Assembly: GCA_903918755.1 (NCBI GenBank) | Contig: CAIXFN010000005.1 | Span: forward strand, 105,956 to 169,955 | DNA from: an uncultured Pedosphaera sp. | GTDB lineage: Bacteria; Verrucomicrobiota; Verrucomicrobiia; Limisphaerales; Pedosphaeraceae | Direction of reading: 5' to 3' | DNA length: 64,000 bases | Part shown: positions 8,805 through 17,714 of the stretch, piece by piece | How positions within the stretch are numbered: position 1 is the first letter of the stretch | Layout of the letters: every line of letters starts with the position of its first letter | Notes under the pieces: model-generated | Seen by the model: the letters and a program-made list of their open reading frames with translations, nothing else | Told to the model about the DNA's origin: nothing | Databases searched by the model: none | Position numbers and translations under genes: made by a program

Positions 8805-10541
8805 ATGAAGCAGCAGGGTTTTTCCCGCCTGTTTGGGGGTATATTTTTAATCGGATTGATACTGGTATTGGGCGTCATGGTGGGCAAATGGCGGGGCCCA
8901 GGCTCCAACTCCGCGACCTCAACCGCCTTGGCGGCGGCACCGACGGGCACCACCACCAGTCCCCTCTCCGCCGGCCCGGAGGATTTGTTCGAAGATGTCA
9001 CGGCCCGGGCGGGCATTCATTTCGTTCATCAATTTTGCGATGCTAAAATCGCCAATATTCTGGAATCGAACGGGGCGGGCGGTTGCTGGTTGGATTTCGA
9101 TGGCGATGGGCTGATGGATCTGTTCCTCGTGAATTCAGGTCCCCTCGACGGCGTCACGCATCACGCTCCCGGCACTTTGCGGCAACCAAACCGCCTCTAC
9201 CGCAATCGCGGTGACGGCACGTTTGCAGATGTCACCGAAAAGGCGCGACTCGGTGGAGCCGGCTATGGCACTGCGGCGGTGGCCGCGGATTACGATAACG
9301 ACGGCCATACGGACCTCTTCGTGGTGGGCGTGGGGCGGAGTCATTTGTATCACAATCGGGGCGATGGCACGTTTGCGGAGGTGACCGATCAGGCCGGGGT
9401 CGCGAATGCCGGCGGCACGGGGCTGGGGGCCGTGTTCTTCGATGCGGACAACGACGGGCATCTCGATCTGTTCGTGGCAAACTATCTGGCGTTCGATCCC
9501 AATTACCGGCTTTATTATAATCCCGACGCTTACCCCGGTCCGCTCGCCTACAAACCGCAGTTCAACAAGCTTTATCACAACCGCGGGGACGGGACTTTTG
9601 TGGACATCAGTAAATCCGCGGGTGTGGAAATTCCCGGTCATCGGGCCATGTCCGTGGCGGTCTTGGATTACAATCACGACGGCGCGCCGGACCTCTATAT
9701 TTCCAATGACGGCACCCAGAACCTGCTCCTGGTCAATGATGGCCGGGGCCATTTCAAGGACCAGGGAACGATTGCCGGTGTGGCCTTCAATGCGATGGGT
9801 GAGGCGGCCGGTTCGATGGCCGCCGCCATCGGCGATTGCAACAATGACGGTTACGAAGACCTGCTGGTGACGAGGTTGGGTTACGGCTCGCTCTACCTGG
9901 GCACCGCCAAGGGTTGGTTTGACGATCGGATGATGGCGTCGGGCCTCGGGGCGCTGACTGCGCAATTTGTGGGCTGGGGAGGGTGCTTTCTGGATTACGA
10001 CAACCGCGGTCAACTCGACATTTTTATCGCCAACGGGGATCCGCATTACCTCGTGGGCTGGGAAAGCTTGCTCCTGGAAAACCGGGGCGATGGCACCTTT
10101 GGCGACGCGGCAGCCAAGGGCGGCGTCTATTTCAAAACCAAAATTCGCGCCCGCGGGAGTGCGGTCGCCGATTACGACAACGACGGTCGGATGGACTTGA
10201 TCGTCACTACCATTGGCGACCGGCCGTTCCTGCTCCACAACCGGGACAAATCCGGCAATCATTGGCTGACCCTCGATCTCGAAGGGACCCTAAGCAATCG
10301 GGACGGGTTCGGCGCCTGGGTCAAGGTCACGGCGAGTGGTCGAACCCAGGTGGCGGCGGCGCGTTGCGCGTCCGGGTTTCTGATGCAAAGCGATCGGCGA
10401 CTGCACTTCGGCCTGGGCCGGGCAAGCCAGGTGGAAGTGATCGAAATTACCTGGCCGAGCAAGCAGGTCCAACAACTGCGGGATGTGAGTGTGGACCAGA
10501 TTCTGAAAGTGCGGGAACCGGGTCAGCGGAAGAAGTCATGA
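8805..10541 (+). CDS. CRTAC1-family FG-GAP/ASPIC-UnbV repeat protein
   Basis: A 578-residue exported protein with an N-terminal hydrophobic anchor (LFGGIFLIGLILVLGVMVG). Seven FG-GAP/VCBS-type calcium motifs build an integrin-like beta-propeller: DFDGDGLMDLF, DYDNDGHTDLF, DADNDGHLDLF, DYNHDGAPDLY, DCNNDGYEDLL, DYDNRGQLDIF (second Asp replaced by Arg) and DYDNDGRMDLI. The last 100 residues are an ASPIC/UnbV domain (NHWLTLDLEGTLSNRDG...GLG). Such proteins often sit next to cytochromes or TPR proteins at the cell surface. First gene of a seven-gene unit; its TGA overlaps the next ATG (ATGA). Confidence 0.9.
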   Translation: MKQQGFSRLFGGIFLIGLILVLGVMVGKWRGPGSNSATSTALAAAPTGTTTSPLSAGPEDLFEDVTARAGIHFVHQFCDAKIANILESNGAGGCWLDFDGDGLMDLFLVNSGPLDGVTHHAPGTLRQPNRLYRNRGDGTFADVTEKARLGGAGYGTAAVAADYDNDGHTDLFVVGVGRSHLYHNRGDGTFAEVTDQAGVANAGGTGLGAVFFDADNDGHLDLFVANYLAFDPNYRLYYNPDAYPGPLAYKPQFNKLYHNRGDGTFVDISKSAGVEIPGHRAMSVAVLDYNHDGAPDLYISNDGTQNLLLVNDGRGHFKDQGTIAGVAFNAMGEAAGSMAAAIGDCNNDGYEDLLVTRLGYGSLYLGTAKGWFDDRMMASGLGALTAQFVGWGGCFLDYDNRGQLDIFIANGDPHYLVGWESLLLENRGDGTFGDAAAKGGVYFKTKIRARGSAVADYDNDGRMDLIVTTIGDRPFLLHNRDKSGNHWLTLDLEGTLSNRDGFGAWVKVTASGRTQVAAARCASGFLMQSDRRLHFGLGRASQVEVIEITWPSKQVQQLRDVSVDQILKVREPGQRKKS

Positions 10542-12004
10542 GGCGCCAACTCCATGTATTCCTCGGCCTGACCGCGGTCTGGCTCGGCTTGCTGACGGGC
10601 GCCGGCTGCCGGGAATCCCGGCCCCAGGGTACGCTGGTCGTCACGGAAGTGCCGCCGCAAGCAGGCTTCCAGACATCGACCAATGACTGGGATCGCCTTT
10701 ATCCCACTGGCAGCCGGATCGTCCTGCTGTTCCCGCCGTTCCGCACCGGCCCAGTTCGGGTATTGTCCGAAAGCCTGGTGGCGGCCGGTGGGCCAATCGT
10801 TTCCCCCGACGGACAAAAAGTCTTTTTTGCAGGGCGGTCCACCATCACGAGCGACTGGCAGATCTATGAAGGCTTCCCTGGTGGGGGACGACCGCAGGCG
10901 AGGACGGCCATGCCGGGCGGGGCAATCAGTCCAGCGCTACTTCCCGACGGCGGACTGGTATTTGTCTCCCCTGCAGTCGGTATCCGCGGAACCAATTCCG
11001 GGAAACAAGCTTCCGCGCTTTACGTGCAACCCCTGTCGGGCACACCACAGCGTTTGACCTTCAGCTCGCGCAACGTGGCCGATCCCGAAATGATGGCGGA
11101 TGGGCGGATCCTTTTTGTGGCTTCGCCGCAACCGGCCGACGGTGTCCCCGGCTCCGGAACGGGATTGTTTACGATCAACAATGATGGCACGGAAGTGACC
11201 GCCTTTGCCCGGCCCGCGCCGGCTGGGTCCGTCATTGAAAGGCCGCGGCTCCTGCCCGGCGGCCGGATCGCTATTGTTGTCGCTGCAGCCGGTGCCGCCT
11301 CGCCCGAAGGAGCCGCGGAATCGATCCGTCTGGCGCAGCCCTTCCACGCCGGAAGCCCTTTGTTTCCGGACGCGCCTGCGCGCATCCGCTCCGTTGCGTC
11401 AACGGCCAATGGCGACCTGTTGCTCTGTGCCCGCGTCCCCGCGAATCCGCGCTCCACGCTGGCGCTCTACCGCGTCCCACCCGGGCAGACCACGCCGGAC
11501 GCGCCCTTGCTGGCGGATCCGACTTGGGACATTGCGGAGGCCGTCGAATTGGCGGCCCATCGCCGACCCATGGGCCGGCTTTCGAGTGTGGATCCCACCA
11601 AACACACCGGGCAGATTTTATGTCTCGATGCCAACTATTTGGCGAACAGGAATGAGGCCGCCCCGCCCAAGTTGGCGACGGTCCGGGTCCGGATCCTGGC
11701 GGAATTTGCACCCGGCACCACCCGGGCACTGGGCGTGGTGGCCGTGCAAACCGACGGCTCATTCATGGCGGAAGTGCCGGCCGAGGTGCCGCTCGGATTC
11801 GAAGCCTTGGACGAGCAGGATCGCGTGGTGGGGCGTCAGGCACCGATGCTCTGGCTGCGACCAGGCGAGAACCGCTCCTGCATCGGCTGCCATGAACCGC
11901 CCAACCGTTCCCCGCATAACCAACGCCCGCTGGCGGTGAATGTGCCCGTGCCGCGGTTCGATTTGCCCGTCGGCGGTGTCGCGACCGGAAAGGCGGAACG
12001 ATGA
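10538..12004 (+). CDS. Monoheme c-type cytochrome lipoprotein with TolB-like propeller
   Basis: A 488-residue lipoprotein: signal peptide with lipobox LTGAGC, then a beta-propeller of TolB/WD40 type (GGPIVSPDGQKVFFAG, GAISPALLPDGGLVFVS, DPEMMADGRILFVAS) and a C-terminal domain ending in heme motif CIGCHEPPNRSP (C448-H452). The arrangement and the CIGCHEP(P/R) signature recall proteins carrying the middle domain of hydrazine synthase alpha subunit, but nothing else for hydrazine chemistry is present, so an anammox role is not implied. Likely periplasmic electron transfer. ATG 10538 overlaps the previous stop; its own TGA overlaps the next start, so the three genes are coupled. Confidence 0.85.
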   Translation: MRRQLHVFLGLTAVWLGLLTGAGCRESRPQGTLVVTEVPPQAGFQTSTNDWDRLYPTGSRIVLLFPPFRTGPVRVLSESLVAAGGPIVSPDGQKVFFAGRSTITSDWQIYEGFPGGGRPQARTAMPGGAISPALLPDGGLVFVSPAVGIRGTNSGKQASALYVQPLSGTPQRLTFSSRNVADPEMMADGRILFVASPQPADGVPGSGTGLFTINNDGTEVTAFARPAPAGSVIERPRLLPGGRIAIVVAAAGAASPEGAAESIRLAQPFHAGSPLFPDAPARIRSVASTANGDLLLCARVPANPRSTLALYRVPPGQTTPDAPLLADPTWDIAEAVELAAHRRPMGRLSSVDPTKHTGQILCLDANYLANRNEAAPPKLATVRVRILAEFAPGTTRALGVVAVQTDGSFMAEVPAEVPLGFEALDEQDRVVGRQAPMLWLRPGENRSCIGCHEPPNRSPHNQRPLAVNVPVPRFDLPVGGVATGKAER

Positions 12005-13968
12005 GGAAGCTATCCTTGATCCTGCTGCTGGCGTTGGCGAGTTTGGTGGGCCTGACGCTGTGGGTGCGCCAGACTTACTGGGGCGATCACCGTCGCCGCA
12101 TGTCCGGACAAACGGATCTCGCCAAAGTGGGCTGCTTGAACTGCCACCTGGTTTCCACGGCCAGCCTCCGTTGGTCGCAACCCCGCCCCCACCACGACAC
12201 TCCGGCGGGCCTCGCGGTTTCCCCCGATGGCGCAATGCTTTATATCGCCCTCGACGACCGGGATGAAATCGCCGTGGCCGATACCGCCTCGCGGCAGGTG
12301 TTGCGGCGTTGGAAGATCACCGGACGACCCTGGGGACTGGCGTTGGATAATTTGGGCAAAAGGCTGTTCGTCACCTGCCGTGAGGGCGATCGACTGGCGG
12401 TGCTGGATACCGGCGACGGGCATGAGCTGGCGTCGGTGCCCACAGGCCGCGGACCGGTCGCCGTGGCATTCTGCCGCACGCTGAACGGCGAACGTCTCGT
12501 GGTGGCCAATTCTTTGTCCGATGACATCTCGGTCCTCGCGGATTCGCCCTGGCGGGAACTGGGACGACCGGCGGCCGGACGCGAGCCCTTCGCCGTGGCT
12601 GGCTCGCCGGATGGGAGCCGGGCATTCGTGGCGAATCGCATGGTGGAACTGGCTTCGGTCAAAACCAGCCCGGCTTCTGAACTGACGGAAATCGATACAC
12701 TAAGCGGTCGCGCGGTGCGCCGCGAGGCGCTAGCTTCGGCGCACCTCTCCGAGTCCGTCTGCGCGGTCCCCTCCCGGTCCTGGATGCTGACCCCCGTTGT
12801 GAAGATTCGGAACCAGGTGCCAATCACCCAGGCGGCGAATGGCTGGGTGATGTCGGGCGGCTTGGCCATCACGGATGTCAATACCGGCGAGATGCTGCAA
12901 ATGCCGCTGGATGAGGCCAATGACTATTTTGCGGATCCCGCCGGTCTGGTGGTGGATCCCGCTGGTGGCCGGGCGTTCATCGCCTCGGGGGGCAGTGACG
13001 TGATTACGGTCGTGGACCTCGAGCGGATGGCGGCTTGGCTGGCGAAGGCGAGCCCGGCGGAGCGCCGGGAAGCCATTTATGACCTGGCGCTCGCGCCGGA
13101 ATATGTGGTCGCGCGCCTTCCCACCGGGCGCAATCCCCGGCAACTGGCCCTCAGCCCGGAAGGGAGCACGCTGTTCGTGGCGGAACGACTGGAGGATGAC
13201 ATCCTGCTCTTGGATGCCAACCAACTCACCGTGCGGGGACGGATCCGCCTGGGCGACGGCGGATCCGACGATCCCATCCGCCGCGGAGAAAGGGTCTTTA
13301 CTTCGTCGGCCTATACTTTCCAGCACCAGTTTTCCTGTCGTTCTTGTCATCCCGACGGCCACATGGACGGACTGAGCTACGACTTCGACGGCGACGGCAT
13401 CGGCGACAACCTGCTCGATAATCGCAGCCTCCTCGGAGTGGCGGGCACGGAACCGTTCAAATGGAATGGTAAGAATCCCAGCCTTGATGTACAATGCGGT
13501 CCGCGCTTTGCCAAGGTGCTGATGCGCACCGAACCTTTTCCGCCCGGCCCCTTGCAGGACCTGACGACCTTTATCAAATCCCTGCCGCCCGCGCGGTCGG
13601 CACGGAGAGGGGATGGCAAACTGACCACGGCGCAGGCCCGGGGCAAAGCCATTTTCTTTGCCACGAGGACCGCTTCCGGAAAGGAGATCCCGCATGAGCG
13701 GCGTTGTTCGACGTGTCATCGGCCACCACTCTATTCCGTGCGGTTACCCTTCGACGTGGGCACGCAGGGAACATCGGATACCACCAAGGCGTTTGACACT
13801 CCGCACTTATTGGGCGTCGGCGGCACCGCGCCATATCTCCACGATGGCCGGGCGCAATCGCTCGAAGAGATCTGGACTCTTTACAATCCCGATGACCGGC
13901 ATGGAGTGACCAGCGACATGAACAAGATCCAACTCAACGATTTGGTGGAGTTTCTAAAAACCCTGTGA
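12001..13968 (+). CDS. Triheme c-type cytochrome with YVTN/YncE beta-propeller
   Basis: A 655-residue exported protein with N-terminal signal/anchor (LSLILLLALASLVGLTLWV). Three heme-c motifs are visible: CLNCH (45-49) before the propeller, CRSCH (446-450), and CSTCH (569-573). Between the first two lies a seven-bladed YVTN-type propeller (GLAVSPDGAMLYIAL, RQLALSPEGSTLFVAER). The C-terminal part (LGVGGTAPYLHDGRAQSLEEI) is the signature of MauG/di-heme peroxidase-like cytochromes, suggesting a redox enzyme rather than a pure carrier. Start ATG overlaps the previous stop (ATGA). It probably exchanges electrons with the monoheme lipoprotein encoded just upstream. Confidence 0.88.
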   Translation: MRKLSLILLLALASLVGLTLWVRQTYWGDHRRRMSGQTDLAKVGCLNCHLVSTASLRWSQPRPHHDTPAGLAVSPDGAMLYIALDDRDEIAVADTASRQVLRRWKITGRPWGLALDNLGKRLFVTCREGDRLAVLDTGDGHELASVPTGRGPVAVAFCRTLNGERLVVANSLSDDISVLADSPWRELGRPAAGREPFAVAGSPDGSRAFVANRMVELASVKTSPASELTEIDTLSGRAVRREALASAHLSESVCAVPSRSWMLTPVVKIRNQVPITQAANGWVMSGGLAITDVNTGEMLQMPLDEANDYFADPAGLVVDPAGGRAFIASGGSDVITVVDLERMAAWLAKASPAERREAIYDLALAPEYVVARLPTGRNPRQLALSPEGSTLFVAERLEDDILLLDANQLTVRGRIRLGDGGSDDPIRRGERVFTSSAYTFQHQFSCRSCHPDGHMDGLSYDFDGDGIGDNLLDNRSLLGVAGTEPFKWNGKNPSLDVQCGPRFAKVLMRTEPFPPGPLQDLTTFIKSLPPARSARRGDGKLTTAQARGKAIFFATRTASGKEIPHERRCSTCHRPPLYSVRLPFDVGTQGTSDTTKAFDTPHLLGVGGTAPYLHDGRAQSLEEIWTLYNPDDRHGVTSDMNKIQLNDLVEFLKTL

Positions 13969-14002
13969 AGTCCCACCGCTAATCCTCAACTTAAACCCTC
14001 GC

Positions 14003-15160
14003 TTGAAACTCTGGAGAATCATCACCGGTGTCGTGCTAGGACTGCAACTCGCTGGCGGTCCCCGCGTCCGTTCTGCAGAAACGGCGGGACCTGACCTGCC
14101 GTTCCCCCTGATCGAGCGCTTCGAGACCTATGGAGCCGCGGAGGGTTTGCCCGGCCACAAGATACAATGCGTGACGCGCGCGAGCGATGGCCGACTATGG
14201 GTGGGAACTTACGAAGGCGCTGCCGTGCGCGAGAATGGGAGGTTTCACCTCATCAGTACGAACGCGGGACTGAGCCATCGCATGGTGATGTGCCTGGTGG
14301 AGGATCCCCGGCGCGGCGACCTGTGGCTCGGCACCATGCGCGGGCTCAACCGTTATAGTGCCGGCCGGATCACGACCTATACGCAGACCGACAGCGGCTT
14401 GCCCAACAACGTGATCTACGGCCTCGCGATCATGAATGACTCGCTCTGGGTGGCCACGGCGGCCGGGTTGGGGATGTTGGAACTCAAAACCGGGTCCTGG
14501 AAGATCTACGACCACAACAACACGGTGATGCATGAGCCGTGGGTTTACGCGGTGAAATCCGCCGGGGATCGGCTGTTCGTGGGGGTCTGGGGTGGCGGTA
14601 TTTTGGAATTCGAACCGGCCAATGGCATTTTCAAGGAGCACCGCGACCCGGACCGGGATATGCACTTCGACCTCACCCCGGATGATGGTCCCGTGTCGGA
14701 CGTCACCTCCTGGATCGCGTGGGATGCGGGGATTCTCTGGCAGTCCACCTACTTCGGCCTTTCCCGTTACGATGGCTCCCGGTGGCGCACCTGGCAGGAG
14801 AAGAAATCGCCGCTCCCTTCCAATTTTGTGAATTTTGTTTGGGCGCGCGGCCCGGTGGCCTGGGTCGGCACCGACCGGGGATTGGCCGTCACGGATGGCA
14901 GCATTTGGGCGAATTATCGCACCACTGATCAGGGGACCGGGATGTTGGAAATCGCGGCTCCCGGTCGCCCCGTGGAAAACCGCCGGATGACCACCGCCCT
15001 GCCCAACAATTTTATCCACGGCATCTGGGTGGATGACCATGAGGCTTGGCTCGCCACCGCCGACGGTTTAGCGCATGCCTTTTTGGCCGCGCCCCGCACC
15101 GCGGGCAAAGCTGGCGATGCCAAAACGAATCCCGCAACCCCGTCCTTTGGGCGGAATTGA
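14003..15160 (+). CDS. Secreted two-component-regulator-type propeller protein without kinase domain
   Basis: A 385-residue exported protein (signal peptide MKLWRIITGVVLGLQLAGG). Repeats of the Reg_prop type are clear: GLPGHKIQCVTRASDGRLWVGT, then MVMCLVEDPRRGDLWLGT, GLPNNVIYGLAIMNDSLWVA and VWARGPVAWVGTDRGLAV. In Bacteroidota and Verrucomicrobiota such propellers are usually the periplasmic half of hybrid sensors; here no transmembrane or kinase domain follows, so it is a free sensor or scaffold. The start is TTG 14003, which gives an intact signal peptide; no good Shine-Dalgarno is visible. Gap to the preceding cytochrome gene is 34 bases. Confidence 0.85.
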   Translation: MKLWRIITGVVLGLQLAGGPRVRSAETAGPDLPFPLIERFETYGAAEGLPGHKIQCVTRASDGRLWVGTYEGAAVRENGRFHLISTNAGLSHRMVMCLVEDPRRGDLWLGTMRGLNRYSAGRITTYTQTDSGLPNNVIYGLAIMNDSLWVATAAGLGMLELKTGSWKIYDHNNTVMHEPWVYAVKSAGDRLFVGVWGGGILEFEPANGIFKEHRDPDRDMHFDLTPDDGPVSDVTSWIAWDAGILWQSTYFGLSRYDGSRWRTWQEKKSPLPSNFVNFVWARGPVAWVGTDRGLAVTDGSIWANYRTTDQGTGMLEIAAPGRPVENRRMTTALPNNFIHGIWVDDHEAWLATADGLAHAFLAAPRTAGKAGDAKTNPATPSFGRN

Positions 15161-15164
15161 AGCC

Positions 15165-16556
15165 ATGACCCGTCTCGTGAAGCCGCCCGAGCGCATGAAG
15201 AAACCGTTCCTGATCTTTGCCGCGTTGTGGCTTGCCGCCGCGGTGGGCTGGTGCGATGGATACCCCGAAAAGCTGGACTCGAATACCAACCACCTCCTGG
15301 AACCAATCCTGCCTGCGGGCGCGGGCGCCAATTTACTCGTGGAAGGGGACTACCCCTATTATGGCAATGTGCCGGTGGAAATGCGGCCGTACCGGAATAT
15401 CGTTCCGCATTTCCGCTATTGGCTCACCCGGCTCCCGTTTCGCGGGCCGGGTCGTGATTATCCCGATCCGCCGGGTTTGTCCTCGCTCAAGATCGGTTTG
15501 CTCAGTCCCCCGAACTATGGGACGGAAGCGAAACGCGGGGAGCTTTCCCGGCAGGGAGTGCAATTGGCGATTGAGGAAGCCAACGCGGCGCGCCGTCCCG
15601 GCGAGTTGCCCTTCGAGTTGGTGGAACGGGCCGATTCACCCCAATGGGGCAGCGCGGCCAACATCGCCGTCGATTTCGCGGATGCAAATGTCCTGGCGTT
15701 TATCGGCACGATTGATGGCGACGCCACTCACGTCGCCCTCCGGGTGGCTTTGAAGACGGAGACGTTTATCGTGAACTGCTCGGATCCCGATCCCTCCCTG
15801 ACCGAAACGCAAATCCCCTGGTTGCTGCGCAATTTTCCGGATAACCGCCAGCACGGGTATCTCCTCGCCCGGTTGATCGTCGAGGAACGCGGCCTGACCA
15901 ACATCGTCGTCCTTCGCGCCAACAACCGCCCGGGACGAATGGGGGTCCGGCCGTTTGTGGATGCCGTCCGCCGCCTCGGCCATCCGGTGCTCCAGGAAAT
16001 TAACTTCAAGGAAGGCGAGCGGACGTTTGAAACGTCGATCACGGTGCTGAAGCAGGCCCAACCCGACGCCATCGTCCTCTGGGGCAATCCCGCCGAAACC
16101 GGCCTGGTAGCCGCCCAACTGCGGTCGGCTGGCGTCAAGGCCGCGCTCTTCGGTTTTGACCGCCTCGTCGATCCGGAGTTCGTTCGTCTAGCCGGCCTTG
16201 CGGCGGAAGGTGTAACGGCCGCCTTTTTCTTTGATCCGGAGCGCACGGACCCGGTCTGGCTGGGGTTTGTCGCCCGGTATGAAAAGCGCTTCGGTCAGCG
16301 TCCGGAGCACTATGCCGCCTATGGTTACGACGGGACCAAAATGCTCCTGGCGGCCATCCGTAAGGTCGGACCGAACCGCTATCGCATCCACGACGCCATG
16401 ACGTCGATCGATGAATACCAGGGTGTGTCCGGCTACATGCGGTTTGACGGCCGCTGGGACAACATCGCCCCGATCGTTTACGCCCAATACTTGGGCGGGA
16501 AATGGCACTACCTTCCCGCACCCCCGGCCAAATCCACCCAAGCCGCCCGGAACTGA
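15165..16556 (+). CDS. Periplasmic binding protein, branched-chain amino acid/amide type (I)
   Basis: A 463-residue exported protein of the Peripla_BP_6 (LivJ-like) fold. After the signal peptide comes a family-foreign segment of about 90 residues (YPEKLDSNTNHLLEPIL...), then SSLKIGLLSPPN begins lobe 1 and QGVQLAIEEANAARR follows. Features such as VLAFIGTIDGDATHVALRVA and EHYAAYGYDGTKMLLAAIR are typical. No permease or ATPase is encoded nearby. Start at ATG 15165, four bases after the previous stop; ATG 15195 (MKKPFLIFAALWL) is an equally good signal-peptide start. Related lone binding proteins accompany PQQ-alcohol-dehydrogenase clusters, where they are presumed to present a small molecule to redox partners. 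Confidence 0.86.
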   Translation: MTRLVKPPERMKKPFLIFAALWLAAAVGWCDGYPEKLDSNTNHLLEPILPAGAGANLLVEGDYPYYGNVPVEMRPYRNIVPHFRYWLTRLPFRGPGRDYPDPPGLSSLKIGLLSPPNYGTEAKRGELSRQGVQLAIEEANAARRPGELPFELVERADSPQWGSAANIAVDFADANVLAFIGTIDGDATHVALRVALKTETFIVNCSDPDPSLTETQIPWLLRNFPDNRQHGYLLARLIVEERGLTNIVVLRANNRPGRMGVRPFVDAVRRLGHPVLQEINFKEGERTFETSITVLKQAQPDAIVLWGNPAETGLVAAQLRSAGVKAALFGFDRLVDPEFVRLAGLAAEGVTAAFFFDPERTDPVWLGFVARYEKRFGQRPEHYAAYGYDGTKMLLAAIRKVGPNRYRIHDAMTSIDEYQGVSGYMRFDGRWDNIAPIVYAQYLGGKWHYLPAPPAKSTQAARN

Positions 16557-16559
16557 AAC

Positions 16560-17714
16560 GTGCCAATTAAAGTCCATTTCCTCCCGGTCCTCCTCGTCGC
16601 CCTCGCTTGGATGCCGACGCCCCTGGCGGCAAGTCCGCCTACCTTCGGCACAAACATGGTGATGGGCCTGTTGCTACCCCCGGAAAGCGACGCCGCGGTA
16701 AGTCTGAAAAACGGCGCCGGATTGGGCGTGGAACTGGCAAATCAGGCTTGGGGAGTGAACGCTCGACTCGTCATTCGCGGTCGCACGGGACAATGGGGTG
16801 CGGATGGCATGGAAGCCGCGCGGATGATATTGGACGATGGCGCGCAAGGTTTGATCGCGCCTCCCGATGGAGCCGCGTGCCACCTGGTGCTCCAGGTGGC
16901 CGGCCGCACGGCGGTGCCCGTGGTTTCTCTTTGCGGCGACTCTTCCGTGACCCAGACCGGTGTTCCGTGGCTCGCGCGGGTAGTGCCCCGCACCATTGAA
17001 GAGGCCGAAGCCTTGTTCACTGGACTGCGGTGCGATCACTGGGTGGCCGTGACGCCGAATGGGCGGGCGGGTCGGGAGGTCCGTCGTGACCTCCAGGCAG
17101 CGGCGAGGAACCGTGCTGGCACCAACGGGCAATTCTTCGAAGTAAACCGCCCCGGCACGAATCCGGCACGATTGGCTCGTCAGATCATCGCCGGGCACCC
17201 CGATTCGGTTCTGTTGTGGCTGGATCCCGCCGTCGCCGGGACCATGGCGCAGGCCCTGCGCAAAGCAGGATTTGCTGGCGAGTTGGCTGGACCAGGGCGA
17301 CTGCATTCGCCCGACTTTGTGGCGGCCGCTGGCCGGGGCGCGGAGGGGTTGCTGGCGCCGGGACTGAGGCAGTCCTTCGTCCGCATCGGTCCGCCCCAGC
17401 GCACAGAATTCGCCGCTGCGTATCGTGAACGGTTCGGTACGTCCCCGGATGCCACTGCAGTCATGGCCGGTGATGCGGCCTGGCTCTTGGTTCAGGTCTT
17501 GCAATCGGCCGGCTCCCATCCGGCATACAGGGTTTTTCCCCTGGTTGGATCGTTCTCCGGCGCTTCAGGAGTTCTGACCTTTGATCGCTCGGGTAATCTC
17601 ATCTCCAACTTGGGCTTGCTACGACTGCGCGGCGGGCAGTGGATTCCAGAAGCTTCACAGATACCGTCGGGAAGTTCGAATAAAGTCGCTGGCAGGCAAT
17701 TCCCCCAACCATGA
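16560..17714 (+). CDS. Periplasmic binding protein, divergent paralogue (II)
   Basis: A 384-residue exported protein, signal peptide MPIKVHFLPVLLVALAWMPT. Same type I binding-protein fold as its upstream neighbour (NGAGLGVELANQAWG corresponds to QGVQLAIEEANAA; QIIAGHPDSVLLWLDPA to LKQAQPDAIVLWGNPA), though strongly diverged. It starts at GTG three bases after the neighbour's stop and ends overlapping the next ATG. Tandem, unequal paralogues without transport partners suggest a heterodimeric or two-ligand periplasmic sensor or chaperone. The ligand cannot be read from sequence. Confidence 0.82.
   Translation: MPIKVHFLPVLLVALAWMPTPLAASPPTFGTNMVMGLLLPPESDAAVSLKNGAGLGVELANQAWGVNARLVIRGRTGQWGADGMEAARMILDDGAQGLIAPPDGAACHLVLQVAGRTAVPVVSLCGDSSVTQTGVPWLARVVPRTIEEAEALFTGLRCDHWVAVTPNGRAGREVRRDLQAAARNRAGTNGQFFEVNRPGTNPARLARQIIAGHPDSVLLWLDPAVAGTMAQALRKAGFAGELAGPGRLHSPDFVAAAGRGAEGLLAPGLRQSFVRIGPPQRTEFAAAYRERFGTSPDATAVMAGDAAWLLVQVLQSAGSHPAYRVFPLVGSFSGASGVLTFDRSGNLISNLGLLRLRGGQWIPEASQIPSGSSNKVAGRQFPQP

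Noticed and set aside
9983..10537. N-terminal extension of the monoheme cytochrome frame
   Set aside because: It overlaps the FG-GAP gene completely in another frame; the lipoprotein signal peptide begins at 10538.
10538..12004. Hydrazine synthase subunit
   Set aside because: Only the propeller-CIGCH layout is shared; the partner subunits and the anammox context are absent.
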